From the NCBI GenBank assembly GCA_028066595.1, contig JALCBJ010000044.1, positions 2,573 through 56,182 on the forward strand: 53,610 nt of DNA, written 5' to 3'. Below the pieces are notes generated by a model, which was not told the origin of the DNA, made no database searches, and was given only the letters and a program-made list of their open reading frames with translations. Source of the stretch: Thermoanaerobaculia bacterium (GTDB lineage Bacteria; Acidobacteriota; Thermoanaerobaculia; Multivoradales; J023). Below, one piece after another: positions 1 through 8,230 of this stretch. Within the stretch, counting starts at the first letter, position 1, and every line of letters starts with the position of its first letter. The position numbers and the translations under genes are program-made.

Positions 1-66
1 GGCACCGTGAATCGGCAGCACCGTTTCCGAGAGTGGGTGGCACCGTGAATCGGCACCGTGAATCGG
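1..66. repeat. Short direct repeats at window edge
   Basis: The 15-mer GGCACCGTGAATCGG occurs at 1-15, 39-53 and 52-66; the last two share two bases, giving a 13-bp period. The spacing of the first copy differs (38 bp). It lies immediately upstream of the first gene and runs off the window edge, so the full array cannot be judged. It may be a dispersed intergenic repeat. Confidence 0.7.
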
Positions 67-85
67 ATTGATATTGTTGGTCAAC

Positions 86-3000
86 ATGTCTGTACCCGCA
101 AAGGTGGCCGGCCCGCGTAGGTTGCCCTGTTTCCAGGTCATATTGGGGATCGCTCTCATTCCCTTCGGTCTGTTCGCCGGTCGTGCATCGGCCGAGCCTG
201 CTGATGAGGCAGTCGCATTCTCCGATCCGCCGGTGGTCTTCGAGCGAATCCATCACCGCTACCGATTTGAGGCGGACGGCACCGGAGAGATTGCTCTGGA
301 AGTGGAAGCGAGGGCGCAGAACGCCGCCGGAGTGCAGCAGCTCGGCGAGGTTGTCTTGCCCTATTTGAAGACCCGCTCGTCTATAGATATCCAACATCTC
401 AGAGTGCGCAGACCCGACGGGACAGTGAGAGACTTCGACCGGAGCAAAGTACAGCACCTTCCGGCGCCCGTCGCGTCAGCTTTCCCGGTCTATTCGGACC
501 TCCACATGCTGCACGCGCCGGCCCCCTTGCTGCGTCCGGGCGATCTCGTCGAGTACTCGCTCCGTAGCGTGCTGAATCAACCCGATACGCCTGGGGATTT
601 CGGCATGGGCCACATCTTCGAGCGTTCCATGCCGGTGACCCACGAGGTTCTCGAGATCGATGTGCCGGTCGATGCAGAGGTCCACTGGCGAAGCGGAGAA
701 GGGCTCGATCCAGAGATCCTGGAGGCCGGCGACAGACGCATCTACCGCTGGGGGCTTTCGAACGCTTCTGCCCAGGCTGCGGAGATCGATAGACCAGATG
801 TCGAACTCTCGAGTTTCTCCTCCTGGGACGAGCTCGGAGCTTGGTATTCAGAGCTCGCCCGCGGCCGGGCGGCGCCCGACAGGTCGCTCCGCCAGTTGGC
901 GAAGAAGCTCACGCAAGATGCTACCGATGACCGGGAACGACTCGAAGCGATCTACTACTACGTGGCACGCGAATTCCGGTATCTGAGCCTGAGTCTCGGT
1001 ATCGCTCGGTACCAGCCGCAAGCCGCCTCCGATATGGTGAGTAACGGCTACGGGGACTGTAAGGACAAGCACACCCTCCTAGAGGCTCTCGCCAGAGCTC
1101 TGGGCATCGAAGCGTTTCCAGTACTCATTTCCAGCTCGATGGAGATCTCGGAGAGTGTACCGTCGCTGCACTTGTTCGATCACGCGATCACACTCGTGCG
1201 GCTGGGAGACGAGCGAATCTGGCTGGATGCCACCAGCCAAGTCACTCCTTTCGGCTATTTGAACCCCAGATTGCGTGGCAAGCAGGCACTGGTCGTAGGA
1301 ATGGACGGTACTTCCGGCCTTCAGCAAACGCCGGATGCTTTACCGTTTCCAGCGACCGAGAGGACTCGCTTCGAAGGAGATGTCTCTCCAGATGGCGAGC
1401 TCGTCGCCAGTATCGAGTACCTGAGCCGCGGGGATCGAGAGGTCGAGCTGCGGACCATCTTCTTCGCCAGTCCACCGAACCTGCGCCAGCAGCTTGCTGA
1501 ACGTGTGGCGCAAGGTCTGATGGGTACTGGATTCGAGATCGACGAATTCTCCACCAGCGAGCTTACCGACACCGAAAAGCCTTTCGAGTTGAGATACCGG
1601 GTTCGCAATTCCGCATACCTCGAGCCGCTCACCGAACGGCAAGAGCTCGATCACTACCTCATTACCCCGTTACTTCTACCGAAGCCTGACGAAGCCGAGG
1701 CGACGCTCGAACTGGATGGACCGATCGAAGCGCTCGCGGAATTCCAGGTCCGGCTACCCGCGGGATTCCAAGTGCGGGCGCCCGCAGGTAGCGAAATGGC
1801 CACGGACTTCGCTTCGTATAGAAGCGAGTACTCCCTGGACGGCGGAACGCTCTCGGCACGACGTCGAGTCACAGTGGTCAGCGCCGAGCTTCCAGCGAAG
1901 CAATATCGCGCCTATGATGCCTACCGCTCGACCCTTCGCGAGGACGATCGACAGCGATTCGAGGTGCGCCAGTCGGCGGAGTCCCTGGCAGAACGTTCCG
2001 GAAGCGCCAGCGTCGAAGAGCTCTTCGATGCCGGAAAACGTGCGTTCCAAGACGATGACTATGAAGCGGCGATCGCGAGGCGACAGCAGGTAGTCGAGAC
2101 CGATGCAGAGCACCCAGAGGCGTGGCACTATCTCGGAAGGGCGCTAGTGCATAGCGAGAGATACGAAGAGGGTATTGCGGCTCTGGAGACTCAGACGATC
2201 GTCGATCCATACCTCGAGTCGTCGTTCGCTACCTTGGGCTGGGCTCTCGAAAAGGTCGAAGATCTCGAAGGCGCCGAAGCCGCATATCGGAAGCAGACAG
2301 AGGTCTATCCTCTCGATCCCTACGCCTACCGACAACTCGGTCGCATGCTCGGAAACCGAGAACGGTGCGACGAAGCGCTGCCGCTGCTGGAGAAAGCCAG
2401 CTCACTAGGACGGGACGATACCCGTTCCTCCATGTACCTGGGCAACTGCCTGCTCAGCCTTGGTGAAAGGGAGCGCGCCCGGTCCGTGCTCCTTGACGTT
2501 TTGGACGCGTCGGACTCCGGTTGGGAGCTCGGCAAGGCCGGATACCGGGCGTCCGAGGCGAACGAGGTCACACTGGCGGAGAAACTCCTCCGTCGCGCGA
2601 CAGAGCTGGATCCTGAGCACGATTCAGCGTTCAACGACCTAGGCCTGGTCTACCTAAAGCTCGATCGCCCGGAGGATGCCATCACCGCGCTCGAGCGGCA
2701 GCTCAAGATCGATCCCGATCATCCATACGCGCACAACAACTTGGGGCAGGCACTCCACCGAGCGGGACGCATCGACGAAGCCGTGCAGAGTTTCGGCCGA
2801 CAAATCGAGATCGACCCGCAGGATCCTTGGGCCCACCGGAACCTGGCGGGAGCGCTCGAGGAACTTGGTGACACGGAGCGAGCGATCGAGTCGCTGGAAC
2901 AGCATCTCGAGAACGAGCCCTGGGACGTAGACGCCCTGCGTGACCTAGGTCGACTCGTTTGGAGCTCGATGGAGGATAGCGATCGGCTGCTCGCCAGGGT

Positions 3001-3397
3001 GCGAAGAGCGCTCGAGGAAGAGCCGGACAATCGAGATCTTCGCAGCCTGGACGCGGTACTCCTCGCGCGGTTAGGCCGGTGCGAGGAGGCGGTCCCTTCC
3101 TTGGAAGCGATCGTCATCGAGGAGCCGGAATCGCTACCTGTGTTGACTGCGCTCACTTCCTGCTACTACGACCATCTCCGGGTGAACCATAAAGCACTGG
3201 AGTACGGATCGAGAGCTGTCTCTTTGGCACCCGATGAACCGTGGCTGAATAGAGTCCTCGGGCTGATCTACTCACAAAAGGGCGAGTACTCTTCTGCGCT
3301 TCGCCATCTCGAGGCAGCGAAGAGGAACTCAGCAGACACCTTCGACTTGGACGACGTACTCGAGTACCTCAACGAACAGGTGAAGAACAAGCCCTGA
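86..3397 (+). CDS. DUF3857 / transglutaminase-like / TPR protein, secreted
   Basis: About 1,103 residues. An N-terminal hydrophobic segment ending in an A-S-A-like site (about residues 15-37) indicates export. A DUF3857-like beta domain follows (about 50-215), then a transglutaminase-like domain with the Cys in YGDCKDKH (Cys about 325), a His in FDHAI and an Asp in WLDATS, which form the usual Cys-His-Asp triad. The C-terminal third (about 650-1090) is a TPR array with repeated DPEHDSAFNDLG / DPDHPYAHNNLG motifs. This combination is a common envelope protein of unknown substrate. The ATG at 86 was preferred to an in-frame TTG at 68 because it gives a cleaner signal peptide. Domain assignment is confident; the biological role is not known. 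Confidence 0.85.
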   Translation: MSVPAKVAGPRRLPCFQVILGIALIPFGLFAGRASAEPADEAVAFSDPPVVFERIHHRYRFEADGTGEIALEVEARAQNAAGVQQLGEVVLPYLKTRSSIDIQHLRVRRPDGTVRDFDRSKVQHLPAPVASAFPVYSDLHMLHAPAPLLRPGDLVEYSLRSVLNQPDTPGDFGMGHIFERSMPVTHEVLEIDVPVDAEVHWRSGEGLDPEILEAGDRRIYRWGLSNASAQAAEIDRPDVELSSFSSWDELGAWYSELARGRAAPDRSLRQLAKKLTQDATDDRERLEAIYYYVAREFRYLSLSLGIARYQPQAASDMVSNGYGDCKDKHTLLEALARALGIEAFPVLISSSMEISESVPSLHLFDHAITLVRLGDERIWLDATSQVTPFGYLNPRLRGKQALVVGMDGTSGLQQTPDALPFPATERTRFEGDVSPDGELVASIEYLSRGDREVELRTIFFASPPNLRQQLAERVAQGLMGTGFEIDEFSTSELTDTEKPFELRYRVRNSAYLEPLTERQELDHYLITPLLLPKPDEAEATLELDGPIEALAEFQVRLPAGFQVRAPAGSEMATDFASYRSEYSLDGGTLSARRRVTVVSAELPAKQYRAYDAYRSTLREDDRQRFEVRQSAESLAERSGSASVEELFDAGKRAFQDDDYEAAIARRQQVVETDAEHPEAWHYLGRALVHSERYEEGIAALETQTIVDPYLESSFATLGWALEKVEDLEGAEAAYRKQTEVYPLDPYAYRQLGRMLGNRERCDEALPLLEKASSLGRDDTRSSMYLGNCLLSLGERERARSVLLDVLDASDSGWELGKAGYRASEANEVTLAEKLLRRATELDPEHDSAFNDLGLVYLKLDRPEDAITALERQLKIDPDHPYAHNNLGQALHRAGRIDEAVQSFGRQIEIDPQDPWAHRNLAGALEELGDTERAIESLEQHLENEPWDVDALRDLGRLVWSSMEDSDRLLARVRRALEEEPDNRDLRSLDAVLLARLGRCEEAVPSLEAIVIEEPESLPVLTALTSCYYDHLRVNHKALEYGSRAVSLAPDEPWLNRVLGLIYSQKGEYSSALRHLEAAKRNSADTFDLDDVLEYLNEQVKNKP

Positions 3398-3497
3398 TCC
3401 TCAGCCAAGACGCCCGGACATGGGCGTTGTCATGGTGGGTTGGTGAAGGTCTTCCGTTTTGGAGGAGTGCGGATCGGTGGGACGAGCGAAGGGCTCG

Positions 3498-4925
3498 TCA
3501 GGGCGACGTCGAGGACCACGCGCTCGTATTACCCGACTCGAATCCGTCTTCGAAGATCGTGTCGGTGGACACTGCCTCGACGCAGCCAGGGAAGTGCGCG
3601 GTCAAGAAGCCATCGAAGAGGTTCGCCACGGTCGGGTGGAACTCGTCCCGACTGCTACCGCAATCGGCGCCGCTGGAGAAGTGGCAGTAGCTCATGATCG
3701 TGCCGTTGCCCTCGGGGACAGGGCAGCTGACCGCACCTGCGAAGCAGCCGCCTTCCTGGTTGTAGCACTGATCGATCGGTGGAGAATAGCAATGGGTATG
3801 GGGCGATCCGAGATTGTGCCCGATCTCGTGCGCGATGAGTCTGGCCCCCGAAGAGACGACGGAAGAGGTGAACTTGAAGGTCTGGGCGTAGCTGTATCCG
3901 CCGCCAGTGCTCTGCGTCTCGCAGTAGCCGTCGACCCACGCGATGCCCGACGTCGAGAAATCACTAGACGACTTGCCCGATAGGAGAATGGCGAAAGTCC
4001 GGTCCACGGCTCCATGGTTGGCCGACCAATAGCTGCCGAATTCCTGGAGTCCGGATTGATTGGCCGGGGAAGACGTGACCGTGTACGGGTCGTCGTCGTA
4101 GGTGGGCACCGGGTCCGTATCGAGCCGGAAGATCGTCTCTCCCAGTAGCAAATTCAGGTCGACATCGCGGTGGTAGTAGACGTTCATCGCCAGGAAGAGA
4201 TTCGACAGGTAGTTCGTCGCGGCCGTCGTGTTGTTGCCGAACCGAAGGTGGTGGAACTCGTTGTCGGTGTCGACCGCGATCGTTACTTGGTATGTCGGGG
4301 CCGCTCCCTTTTCATGGACGTGAACATGACCTTTGGACGCCCGTTCCATCGCCTCCGCGGGTACCGGGAGATCCTCGGAGTTACAGGTGGTTTCCAAGAA
4401 TCGGTTGGACAGGGCCGCGTCCCGGACTTCGATGGCCAACGGCTCTGCGGCATTGGCGGAGAGGATCTCCATAGTTCCCGCCGGACCGATGGTGAGGCCG
4501 CTGACGGCACCGGAGTCGGGATCGACGCTCAAACCGACCCGAGTCGAGCCGTCCACGGTCTCGCCGAGGAAGTGCAAGTGGCGGGAGAGAGGGATCTCGT
4601 AGGCCTCGCGCCGACTCTCCATGACGACGATCCGGGCGCTCGGAGCATAGACTTGGAAGCGATCGAGGAGTATCGGCTGTCGTTCGCCGGGTGCGACCGG
4701 AAAACCCTCGAGACGCAAGATCGCGCCGGGATCTGACGCAGTGAGCGCGCGACTCATCTTCTCGTGCAAGCGCAGGGATTCTTGAACGGCGACTCCCTCC
4801 GTGTCGTGGACGACCTGGCCCGGCGGGGCCGGGTCTGTGACATGGATGTCTTGTGCCGTGCTCTGGGTGGCGACCAACAGACACGTAGTCGCGAAAAATA
4901 GTCGAAGCGGAGATGAAGACGACAT
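3498..4925 (-). CDS. Secreted M12-type (reprolysin-like) zinc metalloprotease
   Basis: 475 residues. A signal peptide (hydrophobic stretch ending TQSTAQ) leads into a propeptide-like region. The catalytic domain carries HEIGHNLGSPH (zinc ligands about His366, His370 and His376; catalytic Glu367), the extended HExxHxxGxxH of metzincins, followed by a Met-turn IMSYCH. Several cysteines around the active site probably form disulfides. The C-terminus is TIFEDGFESGNTSAWS, a tail also seen in the large protein at 8231-12991 and possibly a sorting or processing signal. It probably degrades extracellular protein. It converges on the gene to its left, and its promoter lies in the 230-bp gap to its right. 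Confidence 0.88.
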   Translation of the reverse strand: MSSSSPLRLFFATTCLLVATQSTAQDIHVTDPAPPGQVVHDTEGVAVQESLRLHEKMSRALTASDPGAILRLEGFPVAPGERQPILLDRFQVYAPSARIVVMESRREAYEIPLSRHLHFLGETVDGSTRVGLSVDPDSGAVSGLTIGPAGTMEILSANAAEPLAIEVRDAALSNRFLETTCNSEDLPVPAEAMERASKGHVHVHEKGAAPTYQVTIAVDTDNEFHHLRFGNNTTAATNYLSNLFLAMNVYYHRDVDLNLLLGETIFRLDTDPVPTYDDDPYTVTSSPANQSGLQEFGSYWSANHGAVDRTFAILLSGKSSSDFSTSGIAWVDGYCETQSTGGGYSYAQTFKFTSSVVSSGARLIAHEIGHNLGSPHTHCYSPPIDQCYNQEGGCFAGAVSCPVPEGNGTIMSYCHFSSGADCGSSRDEFHPTVANLFDGFLTAHFPGCVEAVSTDTIFEDGFESGNTSAWSSTSP

Positions 4926-5158
4926 GAAACCTCCGTGGTGCCGTCGGTATAGCGAACCTACGGGGGAAGACTACCATTCGCGACCGGCGGGCGGCCGTTT
5001 CGACGGGATCCTAACGTTCGGCGATGCGGCCGGGCGGAAGACACATGACGAGGCAGAAGGCTCGCGCGCGAGGCGATAGTCGACGCGGTCAACTGGTTTC
5101 CATGTCGATAGAATCGTTCCGCGGATCGCGGCCGATTGTGGGTCGCCGAGGAGGACCT

Positions 5159-5359
5159 ATGCCACTTTACGAGTATCGCTGCCAGGAATGCGGAGAACTG
5201 TTCGAGATTCTCCAAACCGTCGATGCGGACGCACGCGGAGTCCGCTGTCCCGCTTGCGGCACCCAGCGCGCGAAGCGCCAGCTCTCGACCTTCGCCGCGT
5301 CGACCTCGTCGTCCGACGCTCCCAGCAGCCGGCCAGGGTGTGGATCCGGATTCACATGA
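5159..5359 (+). CDS. FmdB-family zinc-ribbon protein
   Basis: 66 residues beginning MPLYEYRCQECGELFE, the hallmark FmdB (formamidase regulatory protein-like) zinc ribbon. Two CxxC knuckles (CQEC and CPAC) form a Zn-binding site, followed by a short Ser-rich, flexible tail. The ATG at 5159 follows a GAGGAG ribosome-binding sequence; longer in-frame starts upstream have no family similarity. Function in this family is poorly defined (regulatory or assembly role). It is isolated between two convergently read genes. Confidence 0.88.
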   Translation: MPLYEYRCQECGELFEILQTVDADARGVRCPACGTQRAKRQLSTFAASTSSSDAPSSRPGCGSGFT

Positions 5360-5371
5360 GCGAACTGAATG

Positions 5372-5388
5372 CCGGCCCGTGTGGCCGG
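5372..5388 (+). terminator. Hairpin after fmdB-like gene
   Basis: CCGGCC (5372-5377), a five-base loop and GGCCGG (5383-5388) form a 6-bp GC stem 13 bases past the stop. There is no clear T-run, so it is at best a weak or bidirectional terminator between the convergent fmdB-like and nhaA genes. Confidence 0.35.
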
Positions 5389-5527
5389 TTGAGGAGGCGT
5401 CACTGCCTCGTCCTGATGTCTGGTGAGCACCGACTCGAGAGTGCACTCGCCGAGAGGATCGTCTCCGCTGAGCAGGAGACCACGATATAGAGGAGGCTGG
5501 TGTTTCGATCTCCGAGACTCACTGATG

Positions 5528-6736
5528 TCAGCCACTGTTGTCCGACTTCTCGTGATCGGAGCCGTGGTTGACCGACGGCGCGAATCGCAGCAACAGGAAG
5601 CCCGAGGATCCTGCGAGTGCGGAACCGACGAGGATTCCCAGGCGGTTGGCGGTTAGCAGGTCCGGATTCGGTAGGTGTTCGAAGGCCAGGGAGCCGACGA
5701 AGAGGCTCATCGTGAAGCCGACGCCGCAAAGCGCCGCAATACCGTAGAGGTGAACCCAGGAGGCGCCCTCCGGACGCCGGCAGAAGCCGGTCGCAACCGC
5801 CAGCCAAGTGAAGGCGAGGATGCCGATCTGCTTGCCGACCACCAGGCCCAGAATGACGCCGAGGGTGACCGGCTGACCGAGGTCGGACAGCGCCAAGCCG
5901 CCGAGATCGACGCCGGCGTTGGCAAACGCGAAGACCGGCAGGATGAGAAAAGACACCCATGTGTGCAGCGCTTTTTCCAGGGTGTAGGCCGGGGAGGACT
6001 TGCCGCCGTAGGGGATGGCGAAAGCCAGAACGACGCCTGCCAGGGTGGCATGGACGCCGGACTTGAGGACAAAGAGCCATAGGGCCACGCCTACCAAGAC
6101 GTACGCTACGACGTCCTTGACGCCGAGTCGATTCATGATCAGCAGCACCACCAGAGTGACGGACGCCAGGCCTAGGGAAGTCGCCGACAGGTCGCGGGAA
6201 TAGAGAAGAGCGATGATCAAGATTGCACCCAGGTCATCGAAGATTGCGAGTGCAAGGAGAAAGATCTTGAGCGTTCCGGGGATGCGGTCGCCGGCCAGGG
6301 CCAGGATTCCGAGGGCGAAGGCGATGTCGGTAGCTACCGGCACCGCCCAACCATCGAGAGCTGCGCGGTCGCCCCAGTTGACGGCGATGAAGATGGCCGC
6401 CGGTACCACCATGCCGCCGGCCGCAGCTGCCAGGGGCAAGCTACGTTGGGACCAGGTCGCAAGAGCGCCGTCGGTCATCTCGCGCCGTACTTCGAGGCCG
6501 ATCATCAGGAAGAAAACTGCCATCAGGCCGTCGTTGATCCACAGCAGCAGGGGTTTCGCGAGCGTCGCTTCGCCGATCGCGACCGACACGGGCGTGCCGA
6601 GGAGGCCGTCGTAGAGCTGCGCCCAGGGACCATTCGCGGCGAAAAGTGCAAGCGCAGCGGAGGCAAGAAGCAGGATGCCGGAGACGGCTTCCGCGCTGAG
6701 CTGGGATTTCTGAGGGGAAGAGTCGGTAGAGATCAC
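5528..6736 (-). CDS. nhaA: Na+/H+ antiporter NhaA
   Basis: 402 residues, the usual NhaA length, with about 11-12 hydrophobic segments. Recognisable signatures are LLLWINDGLMAVFFLMIGLE near the N-terminus, the paired ion-binding aspartates in FDDLGA, VATDIAFALGIL, and ALCGVGFTMSLFVGSLAF near the C-terminus. It exchanges cytoplasmic Na+ for external protons across the inner membrane and contributes to pH and salt homeostasis. It is monocistronic and minus-strand, with its promoter in the adjacent 306-bp gap. All key residues that I can see are present. Confidence 0.95.
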   Translation of the reverse strand: MISTDSSPQKSQLSAEAVSGILLLASAALALFAANGPWAQLYDGLLGTPVSVAIGEATLAKPLLLWINDGLMAVFFLMIGLEVRREMTDGALATWSQRSLPLAAAAGGMVVPAAIFIAVNWGDRAALDGWAVPVATDIAFALGILALAGDRIPGTLKIFLLALAIFDDLGAILIIALLYSRDLSATSLGLASVTLVVLLIMNRLGVKDVVAYVLVGVALWLFVLKSGVHATLAGVVLAFAIPYGGKSSPAYTLEKALHTWVSFLILPVFAFANAGVDLGGLALSDLGQPVTLGVILGLVVGKQIGILAFTWLAVATGFCRRPEGASWVHLYGIAALCGVGFTMSLFVGSLAFEHLPNPDLLTANRLGILVGSALAGSSGFLLLRFAPSVNHGSDHEKSDNSG

Positions 6737-7042
6737 GAACCACCTCGCCTTCGCTGTGACAGGGGCCTGGGCGCATGCTTCGATCTGCCGGTCTCAGTGC
6801 AGCCGGCCTCGGTGCCACTCACCGTCTGGCGCGAGAGTTCGGCGAGCTCTGTTAACCAGTTGACGAAAGAGGGCGTCGAAGGACGCAGCAGCTCGATATC
6901 CTGTCTGTCGCGCCGTCCTTTTCTTCGACCCGAGTGTGCCTGTGGATTCGACAGCGACAAACTATTCCGTCGCGGACTCGCGGGACCGCGCCGAGGACGT
7001 AGTGGCCGAGCTCAGGAGCGCGGCACACTTTCGAGGATCAAT
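6737..7042. other. Intergenic gap upstream of nhaA
   Basis: 306 bases between two minus-strand genes. Short open frames here lack protein-like composition and convincing ribosome-binding sites. It should hold the nhaA promoter and the 3' end of the propeller gene; I see no palindromic operator or clear terminator. Confidence 0.5.
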
Positions 7043-8101
7043 CTACCGTTGCGATCTGTTTTCCAGCACCAGCCGCGCGACGCGGCCATCGGAGCCGGCT
7101 GTCCATATCGAGCCGTCGTTGGCGACGCTGCACGCGTAGAAGCCGACGTCGCCGAGGCGCGACCACGAGGCTCCGTCGTCCACGGAGAGATCGGTGCCAG
7201 CGCGTCCGACGGCCAGCCAGCTGGTCGGCGAATGGCCGCCCAGGTGAGTCACGCACGCGCGGTGTCCCGTCGGAGGTGCATCCGTGACCGCGTGCCAGGT
7301 GTTGCCGCCGTCTTCGCTGAAGGCCACGTTGCCAGTCGTATCCTCCGGTTTTCGATAGTCGCCTCCGATGGCTACGCCGTGTTGGGCATCGCGGAACGCG
7401 ACGGAGAAGATGCCGGTTGACCCTTCACCCTGGGCGAGCGGCGACGTCACCGCGCGCCATGTGGCGCCGAAGTCGTCGCTGACCAATACCCGCGCGACCG
7501 TGCCCCCCGTTCCGATCCAGGCATGACCGTCCGGCCCGGTGGCTACATTGGTGCCGCTAGCGGCAAAGCCCGCTTCGCCTTCGTGAGCAGGCGGCAGCTT
7601 GGCTGGATCTGCCCGCTGCCACGAGCTCCCTCCATCGGAGGTCGTGAGGATCAAGAACTTCCCGTCCACAGGATCGCTGAAGGCGACACCTCGTTGTTCG
7701 TCCCAGAACGCCATGCCGTCGAAGAAGGCTGTCTCGTGGGCGCTCTCGTGGACTTGCTGAAACGTAGCCCCTCCATCTGTGGTGCGGTAGATCCGCGCCG
7801 GCTGGCCTGCTGTGAGTAGCAAGGCACGGTCGGCGTCGAATGCCTGAACGTCGCGGAAATCCAGCTCCTCGGCTCCTGCCACCGCCAGTTTCTGCCACGT
7901 CTCGCCACCGTCGACGGTTCGCAACACGGTGCCCGCGGTGCCGCTAGCCCAGACGACCTTCTCGGAAACCGCGTAGAGACCGCGGAGGGAAGCCTTGCTG
8001 CCCGTGTCGAAGACGGTCCAGGCAGCGGTCGAATCCGACGGATCCGCTGCCGCAGACAGTGAAAGGAGCAGAACGACAACCAACGACATCTTGAGCTTCA
8101 T
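7043..8101 (-). CDS. YCF48/BNR-repeat beta-propeller protein, secreted
   Basis: About 352 residues with a signal peptide (VVVLLLSLSAAADP) and repeated Asp-box motifs of the form DGGxTWQ (VDGGETWQ, TDGGATFQ, SDGGSSWQ, SEDGGNTWH, DDGASWS), typical of sialidase-like or YCF48/photosystem-assembly-like propellers. The ATG at 8101 has GGAG eight bases upstream; a GTG nine bases earlier falls within that ribosome-binding region. The family is a generic periplasmic/extracellular propeller; there is no catalytic sialidase triad I can point to, so enzymatic function is not claimed. Confidence 0.8.
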   Translation of the reverse strand: MKLKMSLVVVLLLSLSAAADPSDSTAAWTVFDTGSKASLRGLYAVSEKVVWASGTAGTVLRTVDGGETWQKLAVAGAEELDFRDVQAFDADRALLLTAGQPARIYRTTDGGATFQQVHESAHETAFFDGMAFWDEQRGVAFSDPVDGKFLILTTSDGGSSWQRADPAKLPPAHEGEAGFAASGTNVATGPDGHAWIGTGGTVARVLVSDDFGATWRAVTSPLAQGEGSTGIFSVAFRDAQHGVAIGGDYRKPEDTTGNVAFSEDGGNTWHAVTDAPPTGHRACVTHLGGHSPTSWLAVGRAGTDLSVDDGASWSRLGDVGFYACSVANDGSIWTAGSDGRVARLVLENRSQR

Positions 8102-8230
8102 CGGAGACACTCCATCTGTTGCGCTTGAGCGAGGAGAGCATAGCGCGAAGAACGAGAATCCCCGGCCACCGGAGGGTCGGCCAGGGCACTCGAGGGAGAG
8201 TCAGGATCGAATGAGGTGTCGCGAGGCCTG

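Noticed and set aside
4170..4736. 188-codon plus-strand frame over the metalloprotease gene
   Set aside because: Antisense to a clear metzincin with active-site motif; composition is not protein-like.
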